Below, piece by piece: positions 39,355 through 48,037 of a stretch of DNA of 64,000 bases. Each line of letters opens with the position of its first letter. Position 1 is the first letter of the stretch. The stretch is taken from positions 209,226-273,225 of the forward strand of contig DATGZN010000036.1 in NCBI GenBank assembly GCA_035297145.1, in the 5' to 3' direction. The translations under genes were made by a program, and so were the position numbers. The notes under the pieces were generated by a model. The model did not search any database. It saw only the letters and a list, made by a program, of their open reading frames with translations, and was not told the DNA's origin. This stretch comes from QHXW01 sp035297145 (lineage in GTDB: Bacteria > Acidobacteriota > Terriglobia > Bryobacterales > Bryobacteraceae).

Positions 39355-41673
39355 TTACTCCACTTCGAAGTCCGCGGAGCGAGTGCCGGTCTTGAGGCCA
39401 GCCGAGTCTGCCGCCTGCAACTCGACGCGGTAGGACCCCGCGGTTAGAGCGTTTACAGGCAGCTTCAGGCCGACCGGGATCATCGGGTTAGCGAGTTTCT
39501 CCGTGGGTACTTTCATCAGCCCGGTGTCCTGCTTTTTCTCACCCGTCTTGCGGTCCACCACGGTTAACTGAAGGCCGACATCCGGCGGAGTGGTCCCCAG
39601 AAGAGCCGGTTCGTAGACCTCAATGTAAAGCGCGCCGACATCAGTCGTCTTGAACCGGTACGAACCACTCGGAGTAATCTGCATGCCCTGCGCCACGAGC
39701 GGCGTGCGGCCTTCCAACAATTCGGCGTCGAGCCCGGTGTCCATTTGATTCACGCGGTGCAATTCTTTGCTGAGCGCCACCGCACTCAGAGTGAGCTGCT
39801 TGCCATCATAGGGATCGACAGTGACCGGCGCCTCCAACTTGCCGAAACTCGCCCCGCCGGAGCTGAATACGACTTTCAGTGTGTACTGGCCGGATGCAAC
39901 CTCAAATTGGTCCTCATAATGCAGGAGCGGCTTCTCTTTGAACGCCTCGAGCTCCTTCTTGTTTTCCAGATCCACCTTCACGGCATCGCTAAACCTGGCA
40001 CCCACAGTTCCGTCGGGCCGGTAGGCGATGCCCAAAACATTGACGGTGCCGTGGAATTTCCCCTTCACTTTGTCGAAATTGACTGCGCTTGTGGGAATCT
40101 CAATCGCGACATTCAACCGCGCCGTGTTGGGCGAGGTGTAGAAGTACGGGACCTGCATGGAGGCCGTGACATTCCCCGGCGCGGTGCCGTTCACGCGATT
40201 CTCCAGATCCTTCTCGCTGGGATTTCCCGCCAGCAGGTCGACTGGCTTGACATCGCAATAGCCGCTGCGCGACCGGATGACCGTATTCCCGCGCTCCACC
40301 TTCACGCGGATCGTGTGGCAACTTCCTTCGGGCGCGTCAGCGGGGGTGTATCCGAGAATGTAGTATTCGTTTTGCTCCTTGCCGATCTTCTCCAACCCGC
40401 CGAGCAAGTCGTTGGTATTGATGATGACGAAGCCGCCCGTGCCCGACGCCAGTGCGTACATGATTTCCTGATTGGTTGTGGCGCTCGGCGGAAATGTCAT
40501 CGGGACAATCTGCCGCGATTGCGTGTATGGGTTGTTGATGTATGAGTTGGCAGTCGACGAGCCACCGCCAGAGCCGCCCTTTCCGCCGCCGGTACCGCCG
40601 CCAGTCCCCCCGCCTTTTCCTCCACCGCCGCCGCCGGTACCGCCGCCAGTTCCCCCGCCTTTTCCTCCACCGGTGCCACCACCCGTGCCGCCGCCAGTTC
40701 CGCCTCCGCCGTGACCCCCGCCGCCTCCAGCTCCACCTCCGCCGCCAGCCCCACCACCACCGCCAGCCCCACCTCCGCCGTGTTGCGGCATAAAGGACGC
40801 GCCAAAGGAGCTAAAACTGGCTGGCAGCAAGCGCAGCGAAGGGAAGTGTGCAGAGACCGTTTGATCTGGCGCCGCGGGTGTGGAGTAGGCAATTGGCGGC
40901 CCGCCTGTGACCAGCCCACGTACGTCAATCGGATAAATCGCCACGTTCCATCGGTTGCACGCGTCAATAGTCGCGGTCAGTTCCGATCTGACTTCCTCCG
41001 TCAGCGGAAAGCCGGCCGTCAGCAGTATCAGAATCTTGCGCCCCGGAACCGTGCCGAGATTCTTGGCCATGCTGCGCAAGGCGAGCATCACGCTGCGTGC
41101 GCCAAAATCAGCTTCTGCGTTGCCCAACGGCGGCATTCCGACCGAAGCCACCTGAACCGGTGCTGCATTGGGATTTACCGACGACATTTTCACTCCGCTC
41201 ACTACCTGCTTCAGCCGCGCGGCGTCGGAAGTAAAGTTCTGCGCAATATGCACGCTGCCGCCGAAATTGACGATCGCAATCAGCTTGTTCGGCCCGGTGT
41301 TCGAGTCAATGAATTTCGCCGCCGCTTGCCGCGCTTGTATTTGGTCTCCGGGCGCCATCGTCGAGTTGTCGAAGAACAGCACGAGGTAATGTTTCTGGTT
41401 GCTGTTCGGGGAGCTGGGATCGGCTTCGAACGAGAAACTCTTGATCGGCTGTTCTTTGCCGTCCTCCCAAACCTTGAAGTCTTTTTGAGTGAGGTCGCGG
41501 ACGTACTCGCCTTTCTTATCGGTGACTACCGTATCCACCAGAACCAGCCGGGTCTCCGTTCGGATCACGGCGCCGGAATCAGCCGGGGCCTGGGCGTTTG
41601 CCCGCGGAACATGTGTCGCGAGACCCGCCCAGCAAACTATTGCGGCAAACAACAGCAAGCGGCGAAATGTCAT
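39355..41673 (-). CDS. Secreted VWA-domain protein with a long glycine-rich linker
   Basis: 772 residues. A signal peptide (MTFRRLLLFAAIVCWAGLA) leads into the acidobacterial VWFA-related region (RLVLVDTVVTDKKGEYVRDL and TQKDFKVWEDG) and a VWA domain (HYLVLFFDNSTMAPGDQ, metal-site DNSTM). About 75 residues of mostly glycine with Thr/Lys/His/Ala spacers (around 294-370) interrupt the domain before TNQEIMYALASGTGGFVI. The C-terminal 350 residues form beta-rich modules. Family function is unknown; surface adhesion or binding is presumed. GGGAGAG precedes the chosen ATG. A second VWA gene lies upstream on the same strand. Confidence 0.88.
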   Translation of the reverse strand: MTFRRLLLFAAIVCWAGLATHVPRANAQAPADSGAVIRTETRLVLVDTVVTDKKGEYVRDLTQKDFKVWEDGKEQPIKSFSFEADPSSPNSNQKHYLVLFFDNSTMAPGDQIQARQAAAKFIDSNTGPNKLIAIVNFGGSVHIAQNFTSDAARLKQVVSGVKMSSVNPNAAPVQVASVGMPPLGNAEADFGARSVMLALRSMAKNLGTVPGRKILILLTAGFPLTEEVRSELTATIDACNRWNVAIYPIDVRGLVTGGPPIAYSTPAAPDQTVSAHFPSLRLLPASFSSFGASFMPQHGGGGAGGGGGAGGGGGAGGGGGHGGGGTGGGTGGGTGGGKGGGTGGGTGGGGGGKGGGTGGGTGGGKGGSGGGSSTANSYINNPYTQSRQIVPMTFPPSATTNQEIMYALASGTGGFVIINTNDLLGGLEKIGKEQNEYYILGYTPADAPEGSCHTIRVKVERGNTVIRSRSGYCDVKPVDLLAGNPSEKDLENRVNGTAPGNVTASMQVPYFYTSPNTARLNVAIEIPTSAVNFDKVKGKFHGTVNVLGIAYRPDGTVGARFSDAVKVDLENKKELEAFKEKPLLHYEDQFEVASGQYTLKVVFSSGGASFGKLEAPVTVDPYDGKQLTLSAVALSKELHRVNQMDTGLDAELLEGRTPLVAQGMQITPSGSYRFKTTDVGALYIEVYEPALLGTTPPDVGLQLTVVDRKTGEKKQDTGLMKVPTEKLANPMIPVGLKLPVNALTAGSYRVELQAADSAGLKTGTRSADFEVE

Positions 41674-41686
41674 ACATTCTCTCCCT

Positions 41687-43513
41687 CTACTGAATCTCGA
41701 CAGCCCCATTTTGTGCGGACATCATCTGTCCTTCGGCATCCCGTACGACCAGCCGAACCAGATAAGTGCCAGGTTTTACGTCGAAGCTGGTCCTCAGCGT
41801 AAGGCCGGATCCGAGCTTCTTTTCGAGCGTTTCATCGCGAAGGCGCATTGCTAAGTGTTTTTCATTCCCCGTGACGTAGGTTCCGTTGCGATCGAACAGC
41901 GCGGAGACAACGGTTAGGTCATTCCGATTTCGCCCATCCACTTTTCGATAGTGAATGTGTCTCACGTCCACACGAATGATAACGGCCACGCGAGCGCTGT
42001 CCTCGCTGGATTTGAAAAACTGCGTGTGCAGCTCAACCGGAATGTCGTGCATTTCTTGCCGCGAGAACAGGGCTTCCTGGATTTCCTCTTTTGCCGTTTC
42101 CGCGGGGTCATCGAGGCGCTTGGGGGCGTAATAGCCGCGGCGCGCCTGCAAGGTGACCTTGTTGCCATCATTCAGCGTGACTTTCAGCTTGTGATAGGTT
42201 CCGTCCAATTTCAGGTTCTCGGGCGAGAAGCCGAGCACATAGGAGTATTCCGGGACCGCGGCCGCGCGTTTGAATCCGCCATCCAGATCATTGCTGTTGT
42301 GAAAGAAGGTACCGCCGGTGCCATCGGCCAATTCCGCCAGCACGTCCGCTTCCTGGGTCGCGCTGTCGAGGTCGTACTGCGCTTTGTATTGCACGGTTGC
42401 AGGATTCGCTACTCGTTGGCTGGCGTCGCCGCCGGGAATCACCGTGTAGAGGCCTCGAGCGTCCAAAGCGCTGATGATCACGCTGGCGCGTATGGCACGC
42501 TCCATGACGTCCGCCGTGTCTGGTATGAGATCGAACGAAGTGATGAATCCAGGCGACACCAGAACAATGGCCCGCTGCCCGGGCATGGCAGACATTCTGC
42601 GGATGACCTCCTTCAAGACCAATAGCGCAAGGCGGGTTTCGTGGTCGCCGTCCGTAACCGCGCGCTGCGCCGCTGAGCGAGCCGCCGACTGCGCTGCCGA
42701 GATCATCTGCGGAGGCAAACTCATGCAGACCATCGCGTCCTGTGTGGCGACCTGGAATGCCTGCGGATCGTTCTTATTAAAGATCAGGTCCGCCTGATAG
42801 TAACTGACATCCGGGCACTCTATGCCTCTGGGCGACCTGGACACGGGCCGCGGGCGGAGGCTGAGCAGCGTCTCATGCAGTTTCGCGCGATCATCGGTAA
42901 AATCGAGCGTGCTCTGGCCAGAGGTCGTGTAAATAGCGGCGCGGGCCATCGAGTCGAGTGCAGCCATGTGACGGTCCGCCGCATCCCGCACGCGTGCCAG
43001 GTCGCCAAATGCCAGATGGACGTCATCAAAGAGATAGGCCGTGTAACGCTCCGGCAAAACCGGCGGAGCCTGCTCTCCCGGAACGTTCTCCGCGGACTTG
43101 GTGCTTTCCGCGTCTTTGGCGGCCTGCCCGCCCGACTTCTCCATCGAGAATTTGGTAATTACCTGCGGCTTACCCTTATCGAAGAGCAGGAAATCCGCCT
43201 TCTGAAGATTTCCGATGGCGTGGCCCTGGCCATCGCGTACCACCACCGGCACCAGCACCAGATTGACTTTCGCCTTGAATGTTGCCGGTACATCGTGCGA
43301 GGTCATCTCAGACGCGTTCTTGTCGGCGGTCTCCGCCTGGGTCTGCCCATTTGCCAACGCTGGAAAACAAGCGCAAAAAACCGCCAGGTAAAACGGCGGA
43401 AAGGCGCGACTGCGGGGACACTTATGGGGCTCGCGCGTCTTGGGTGTGCGGATCACCAGGTTCTCCCGCTCAAAGAAGCTGTTCGCTCGCTCCGGAAATG
43501 ATCCGATGAGCAC
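41687..43513 (-). CDS. Secreted VWA-domain protein (VWFA-related, acidobacterial type)
   Basis: 608 residues. After a hydrophobic export segment (FPPFYLAVFCACFPALANG) comes VNLVLVPVVVRDGQGHAIGN, LQKADFLLFDKGKPQ and a VWA-like domain (TAYLFDDVHLAFGDLARVRD) whose metal site is altered (DDVH instead of DxSxS). AIVLVSPGFI and SALDARGLYTVIPGG are family landmarks. The N-terminal 40 residues before the hydrophobic segment make the GTG start at 43513 uncertain; a shorter version may be correct. It lies 13 bases before the second VWA gene, so the two form an operon. Confidence 0.85.
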   Translation of the reverse strand: MLIGSFPERANSFFERENLVIRTPKTREPHKCPRSRAFPPFYLAVFCACFPALANGQTQAETADKNASEMTSHDVPATFKAKVNLVLVPVVVRDGQGHAIGNLQKADFLLFDKGKPQVITKFSMEKSGGQAAKDAESTKSAENVPGEQAPPVLPERYTAYLFDDVHLAFGDLARVRDAADRHMAALDSMARAAIYTTSGQSTLDFTDDRAKLHETLLSLRPRPVSRSPRGIECPDVSYYQADLIFNKNDPQAFQVATQDAMVCMSLPPQMISAAQSAARSAAQRAVTDGDHETRLALLVLKEVIRRMSAMPGQRAIVLVSPGFITSFDLIPDTADVMERAIRASVIISALDARGLYTVIPGGDASQRVANPATVQYKAQYDLDSATQEADVLAELADGTGGTFFHNSNDLDGGFKRAAAVPEYSYVLGFSPENLKLDGTYHKLKVTLNDGNKVTLQARRGYYAPKRLDDPAETAKEEIQEALFSRQEMHDIPVELHTQFFKSSEDSARVAVIIRVDVRHIHYRKVDGRNRNDLTVVSALFDRNGTYVTGNEKHLAMRLRDETLEKKLGSGLTLRTSFDVKPGTYLVRLVVRDAEGQMMSAQNGAVEIQ

Positions 43514-43629
43514 GATGCTCGCTTACACTGTACCTGTGCCGTCTGATACGAAATCACGTCAATTCTACTCCTTTTTGCGGCCGTCGCGTGGCTATGTACA
43601 ATTATTGGGATGTTAAAAAAGCGAGAGGC

Positions 43630-43653
43630 ATGAAACTAGGCACTGAGCGGTGA
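43630..43653 (+). CDS. Possible seven-codon leader peptide before kduD
   Basis: ATG AAA CTA GGC ACT GAG CGG TGA encodes MKLGTER and its stop overlaps the GTG start of the next gene (GTGA). GCGAGAGG sits just before the ATG. The spacing would couple translation of the dehydrogenase to this mini-frame. It is too short to prove coding and may be chance. Confidence 0.25.
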   Translation: MKLGTER

Positions 43654-44420
43654 ACGTCCTGGATCAATTCAAGCTGGATGGCAAGATCGCCCTGGTGACG
43701 GGCTGCCGGCGCGGTATTGGCCAAGCCATGGCGGTGGCGCTGGCGGAGGCGGGAGCCGATATCGTCGGCGTCAGCCGCTCTCTGGAGCCACACGGCAGCG
43801 ATGTTGAGAAGCAAGTACTCGCACTCGGCCGCAACTTCCTCGGGTACGCCGCAGACTTCGCGAACCGGCAGGCGGTCCACGCTTTCGCTCAACAAGTGAC
43901 GGCCGACCTCCCGGCAATCGACATCCTGGTGAATAATGCGGGCACCATTCACCGGAAGCCCGCCGCGGAGCATCCGGACGATTACTGGGACGAGGTATTG
44001 GAAACGAACCTGTCCGCGCAATTCATCCTGAGCCGCGAAATCGGAAAGCGCATGGTGGAACGCGGCTCCGGCAAGATCATCTTCACTGCTTCGGTACTCA
44101 CCTTCCAGGGCGGCGTCACGGTTCCAGGCTACGCCGCAAGCAAAGGAGCCATCGGCCAGCTTACCAAGGCGCTCGCTAACGAATGGGCGCCACGGGGAGT
44201 GCAGGTAAACGCGATCGCGCCCGGCTACGTCGCCACCGATAACACCACTGCGCTGCGCGCCGACCCGGTTCGCAATCCGGCTATCCTCTCACGGATTCCG
44301 GCCGGACGCTGGGGCGTGCCCGATGATTTCAAAGGCGCGGCGGTTTTCCTGGCCTCGTCAGCCTCCGATTACGTGAACGGCTCCATCCTCGTCGTTGACG
44401 GCGGCTGGCTGGCCCGATAG
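43650..44420 (+). CDS. kduD: KduD-like SDR (2-deoxy-D-gluconate 3-dehydrogenase type)
   Basis: 256 residues. TGCRRGIGQ binds the cofactor, NNAGTIHRKPAAEH and YAASKGA supply the catalytic site, and NEWAPRGVQVNAIAPGYVAT with ALRADPVRNPAILSRIPAGR is characteristic of the 2-deoxy-D-gluconate/2-keto-3-deoxygluconate 5-dehydrogenase group. These work in pectin and uronate breakdown, interconverting diketo and keto-deoxy gluconates with NAD(P). No kduI or other uronate gene is adjacent. The GTG start overlaps a tiny upstream frame. Confidence 0.85.
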   Translation: MNVLDQFKLDGKIALVTGCRRGIGQAMAVALAEAGADIVGVSRSLEPHGSDVEKQVLALGRNFLGYAADFANRQAVHAFAQQVTADLPAIDILVNNAGTIHRKPAAEHPDDYWDEVLETNLSAQFILSREIGKRMVERGSGKIIFTASVLTFQGGVTVPGYAASKGAIGQLTKALANEWAPRGVQVNAIAPGYVATDNTTALRADPVRNPAILSRIPAGRWGVPDDFKGAAVFLASSASDYVNGSILVVDGGWLAR

Positions 44421-44424
44421 CCGG

Positions 44425-47400
44425 TCACTGGCTGGGAAACACATACACCGCGACTTCACCGGGGTTCAAGGTGACCTGATCGCTTGTCACGGAGCCCAGG
44501 TTCTGGGTGGCAAGTGACGAGGCGACTAAGCGGTAGCGGGTGACCGCGAAGCCGGTGACGTATGGCGTTAAGTCCGCAGCAATGGTCTGCGGATTATCCA
44601 GAGTGTTAATTGCGATTAGCAGATTCCCAGCCGCACCGCTATGGGCTCCGGTTTCAACGAATGGCCCTAAGTCGGGGGCATTTGTCATGGGAGACAACAC
44701 ATAGGGCTCTAGGCTCTTCACCAGATTGAAAGCAGCTGACATCGCTGCCCAACGAGGAATGCCCAGGTGCGGGCTGGTCCCAACCTGCACAAACTGAGTA
44801 CCGGCAGGCCAAACTATGGCTGCGTCAGCCCAGTGTTCAAGTTGATATAGACGCACTCCGGCGGCGCCCTTGGCTATGTCCAGGAATATCTGATCCGAAA
44901 CCTGCGTTGGAGTCCACGCCGGATGCAGAAGCGTATCGACAGCCGGGTCGAAGCCGGTACCGGTGACGTTTTTGTTCCATGAGGGACCGGAGAAGCCGAC
45001 CAAAACCAATAGTGGCTTGTCCCGCTGAATCAACGGCAAGGACGCAACATACTTGTTTTCAAAAGAACTGGTCACTTCGTAGTTGGAATCTCCGTCCGGA
45101 TACGGATCAGTCCCCCACAATCGATCCCAGTACAAGCTTGTGTAGTCGGCGAAGTTAGGATTGCCTTGCCAATTTTGCAGACAAACTGGTCCGCCAATAC
45201 CGAGGGTGGGCCATGCTATGTTCGGCCTAGGCACGCCGTTCAGGATCGATTCCAAGCCGATGAACGGGCTGGTAACAAACGATGGGCTCCACTTATTCCA
45301 GTAGCCTGCTGCGGAGGCGAGCGGATCACAACCCCAATCTCCGTCTGCCTCGTCTATCATTTCGATCCCAAGTGCCTTGCCGGAATTCTTCCAATAATTC
45401 AGCAGGTATTGAATTTTTTGTGTGGAGTAAGGGTCAAAAATACTGTCGATCATTTCATTCGTTGAGCGCGCGATATCGTCGCCAGTCAACAAGATGCTCC
45501 AGTCATTTGCTGTAAGATCGCTCATGCTCTGCGCGTCCGTAGCATCCCACTGCTGTTTGAAGTTAGCGAACGTGTTCTGATTAGAATAGTTACTTGGATT
45601 CCATCCAGACTGGTCGGCTGGGTTAGAATAGATACCTACCGTCAGCACATTGATCGCGGCTGCGTTCGTCTCTGCGATCATATTCGGATCACCGGTTTTC
45701 TTGGGGTCAAGATCATAATTCGGAAGAGGTCCACCGAAGAGGGTTCTGACGAACAAAGAGTTATTCGGGTCATAGACAGTTAAAATGTCACCACTTTTTG
45801 AAAAGTGAGGCAATATGTTGGCATTGCTTACGATTACCTGGGTGGTCGTGGTTTTCCCATTGGCAGTGACGTTGACGTTTGCCACGCCGTCAGCTACGGC
45901 CGTAACAGTGCCGCTGGCAGTTACCGTCGCAACTGAAGAATTATCGATGTAAAAAGCCGGCAACACGGGCGTCCTATCGCCATTAGTGTAAACTAACTGC
46001 GCGGTGAGATTCTGGGCCTGGCCAGGGGTCATGTAAAGTATTCTGTAGTTGGCCTGTAGCTGCATCGGCGTTCTGCCATTGTCAACGTAAAAGAAGGTCG
46101 AAGACATGGCAACGGGGGTCTGATATCCATTCCCGTTGTTTACGTTGATTGATTGGGGCGGAGCGATGACACAGTGAAAGTCATGCGAGCCGTTGGGTAG
46201 CTGCGTGGTATCGTACATAAAAGGCGCGCCACCAGGGTTCGCTTGGACACCATCGACGAAACACTTAATCAGCGTGCCCGGAGGCGCATTCGTACTAACA
46301 TTCCACGTGACAGCCCCCGTGATCGTCTGCCCTGGGGCGGGAGTCACCTGAGCGAGTGTGTAGGAGCCATTGGCTATCTGGATTGGCACTGGCGCGCTGG
46401 TGGACAGGACGTTGCCGGAGGAATCAAGAGCTTGAGCAGTGAGCTGCGACCAGCTATCCCAGACATTATTTGTAATCCACGAATAGCTATATGGGCTCGC
46501 GATGGGCCCCACCGGGTCCCCTGCATTGAAAATCTCTCTTTGGTTGAGGAAATACTTGACGCTGGCTACGCCGGAGAGGCCGGTAATATCGACGGTTAGG
46601 TTGATGGTCCCCGAGACGACGCTGTTGGCCGCGGGCGAAGTGATGATGACGTTAGTAGACGGTGGTAGGGGAGGCTGGTTGACTACTACAGTGGCAATCG
46701 CAGTAGTGGAAGCGCCGGCATTTGTGGCGGTCAAGGTGTAGGTCGTGGTGGCGGTTGGTGAAACAGAAACAGTGCCGCTCGTAACGGAACTCTGAGCACC
46801 TAGTCCATTGTCGATGGAGACGGCGGTCGCGCCGCTGACGGCCCATGTCAAGGTTGCTGGCTGGCCCGCATTGATTGGAGAAGGGCTGGCAGCGAAGGAG
46901 GCGATGTTCGGTGGAACGGTCTGTGTAGCCCCGACGTACGAGCCATTGGACCCCATAATCGTCTGAACCTCCGCACTAGACAACACGCGATTATACAGAC
47001 GGACATCATCGATGAAGCCGCCTAAACCTACGATCAGCGGTGCGGTTGTCGCCGTAATGGTAGCCGGCACCGAAAAGGGCGTGTCGGCGACGCCATTGAT
47101 GTAGATGGTCAATGTCGGCCCGGATTTGGTTACGGCGATGTGCGCCCACTGGCCGGCTGGAACGAGTTCATTGCCCAGGCAAATGGCGCTGTCCAAATAC
47201 GCGATGACCTGGCTTCCGTTCCCATTGAGCCCGATTCCGTACCCTTGAAATCCTACGGTGTTGGCCTTCCAGATGAAGTTCTGCACGCCGGAAGATGCTT
47301 TGATCCAGAGCGCAACGCTAAAATCACCCGTAAAGTTGATTTGACTGTTATTCGGGATTGTAATTGGATTGGTGCCGGAATACTTATGAAAGGCGCCATT

Positions 47401-47787
47401 TATTTTGCCTCCAGTGGGATCCCAGGACCAGTCACCGGTGGCGTTGACCGTTGTTCCGTCGTATCCGTAACCGGAAGAGTCATGTACGACGGTCCCTGAG
47501 GATTCGTCCATTTTCCAGTAGCCCACCAAGCCGGCAGTGACTTCCTGGCCCGAGGTATTACAGGGTTGCCCCAGGGCTGCGTTGATGACACGCTGGACAG
47601 CGCCGATGTCGCAACTGCCGTCGATGTTGACAGCAGTGCAAGGGGAAAGCCCGAGGGCTTGATTTACAATCAACTGCACGTCGACAATATTGACGACCCC
47701 ATCCTGATTCACATCGCAAGCCGAGTATGATGCTGCCCGCACACAGAGGCTCGGAATAACGAATATCAGCACGCCCAGTCTCCCCAT
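44425..47787 (-). CDS. Secreted multidomain protein: dockerin, LamG, Ig-like repeats, glycosidase-like end
   Basis: 1120 residues. After a signal peptide come a dockerin-type pair of calcium loops (DVNQDGVVNIVDVQLIVNQA and VNIDGSCDIGAVQRVINAAL, about 24-73), a LamG/concanavalin domain (GLVGYWKMDESSGTVVHDSS to IDDVRLYNRVLSSAEV, about 86-275), three Ig-like domains (about 290-570), a BIG2-like domain (about 585-675), then a roughly 440-residue region resembling a glycoside-hydrolase barrel plus C-terminal beta domain. Enzyme activity is not proven. A dockerin at the N-terminus is unusual and no cohesin is encoded nearby. Probably carbohydrate-binding and extracellular. Confidence 0.8.
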   Translation of the reverse strand: MGRLGVLIFVIPSLCVRAASYSACDVNQDGVVNIVDVQLIVNQALGLSPCTAVNIDGSCDIGAVQRVINAALGQPCNTSGQEVTAGLVGYWKMDESSGTVVHDSSGYGYDGTTVNATGDWSWDPTGGKINGAFHKYSGTNPITIPNNSQINFTGDFSVALWIKASSGVQNFIWKANTVGFQGYGIGLNGNGSQVIAYLDSAICLGNELVPAGQWAHIAVTKSGPTLTIYINGVADTPFSVPATITATTAPLIVGLGGFIDDVRLYNRVLSSAEVQTIMGSNGSYVGATQTVPPNIASFAASPSPINAGQPATLTWAVSGATAVSIDNGLGAQSSVTSGTVSVSPTATTTYTLTATNAGASTTAIATVVVNQPPLPPSTNVIITSPAANSVVSGTINLTVDITGLSGVASVKYFLNQREIFNAGDPVGPIASPYSYSWITNNVWDSWSQLTAQALDSSGNVLSTSAPVPIQIANGSYTLAQVTPAPGQTITGAVTWNVSTNAPPGTLIKCFVDGVQANPGGAPFMYDTTQLPNGSHDFHCVIAPPQSINVNNGNGYQTPVAMSSTFFYVDNGRTPMQLQANYRILYMTPGQAQNLTAQLVYTNGDRTPVLPAFYIDNSSVATVTASGTVTAVADGVANVNVTANGKTTTTQVIVSNANILPHFSKSGDILTVYDPNNSLFVRTLFGGPLPNYDLDPKKTGDPNMIAETNAAAINVLTVGIYSNPADQSGWNPSNYSNQNTFANFKQQWDATDAQSMSDLTANDWSILLTGDDIARSTNEMIDSIFDPYSTQKIQYLLNYWKNSGKALGIEMIDEADGDWGCDPLASAAGYWNKWSPSFVTSPFIGLESILNGVPRPNIAWPTLGIGGPVCLQNWQGNPNFADYTSLYWDRLWGTDPYPDGDSNYEVTSSFENKYVASLPLIQRDKPLLVLVGFSGPSWNKNVTGTGFDPAVDTLLHPAWTPTQVSDQIFLDIAKGAAGVRLYQLEHWADAAIVWPAGTQFVQVGTSPHLGIPRWAAMSAAFNLVKSLEPYVLSPMTNAPDLGPFVETGAHSGAAGNLLIAINTLDNPQTIAADLTPYVTGFAVTRYRLVASSLATQNLGSVTSDQVTLNPGEVAVYVFPSQ

Positions 47788-48037
47788 GGCCGTTTTCCCT
47801 CCAGAGGTAGTTCGCGATGGTCTTGCCTTCAGCCCTTTGGCCGCACCGCGATGCTAAATTCATTTGTAAAGTTTAGGAGATAAACCTCTCTTTTTCCAGA
47901 TTCTATATGGAGAACTGCCGCATACTGTTAACTAGTAGTTTGTAACTAGGTGGGGCTCGTCCTGAGAAGCCAAGGAAAGCCAGGCCGGTCCATAACAGTT
48001 CTGTGACACAACTGTAGTAGGCTGTTGGTTTGCTTCG

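Noticed and set aside
40472..40793. Proline-rich plus-strand frames and the repeated GCCGCC units considered as a CRISPR or tandem array
   Set aside because: They are the complement of the glycine-rich part of the VWA protein; there are no unique spacers of constant length.
47788..48037. Riboswitch in the leader of the dockerin/LamG gene
   Set aside because: Some GGC/GCC-rich words resemble parts of c-di-GMP aptamers, but the conserved core could not be assembled.
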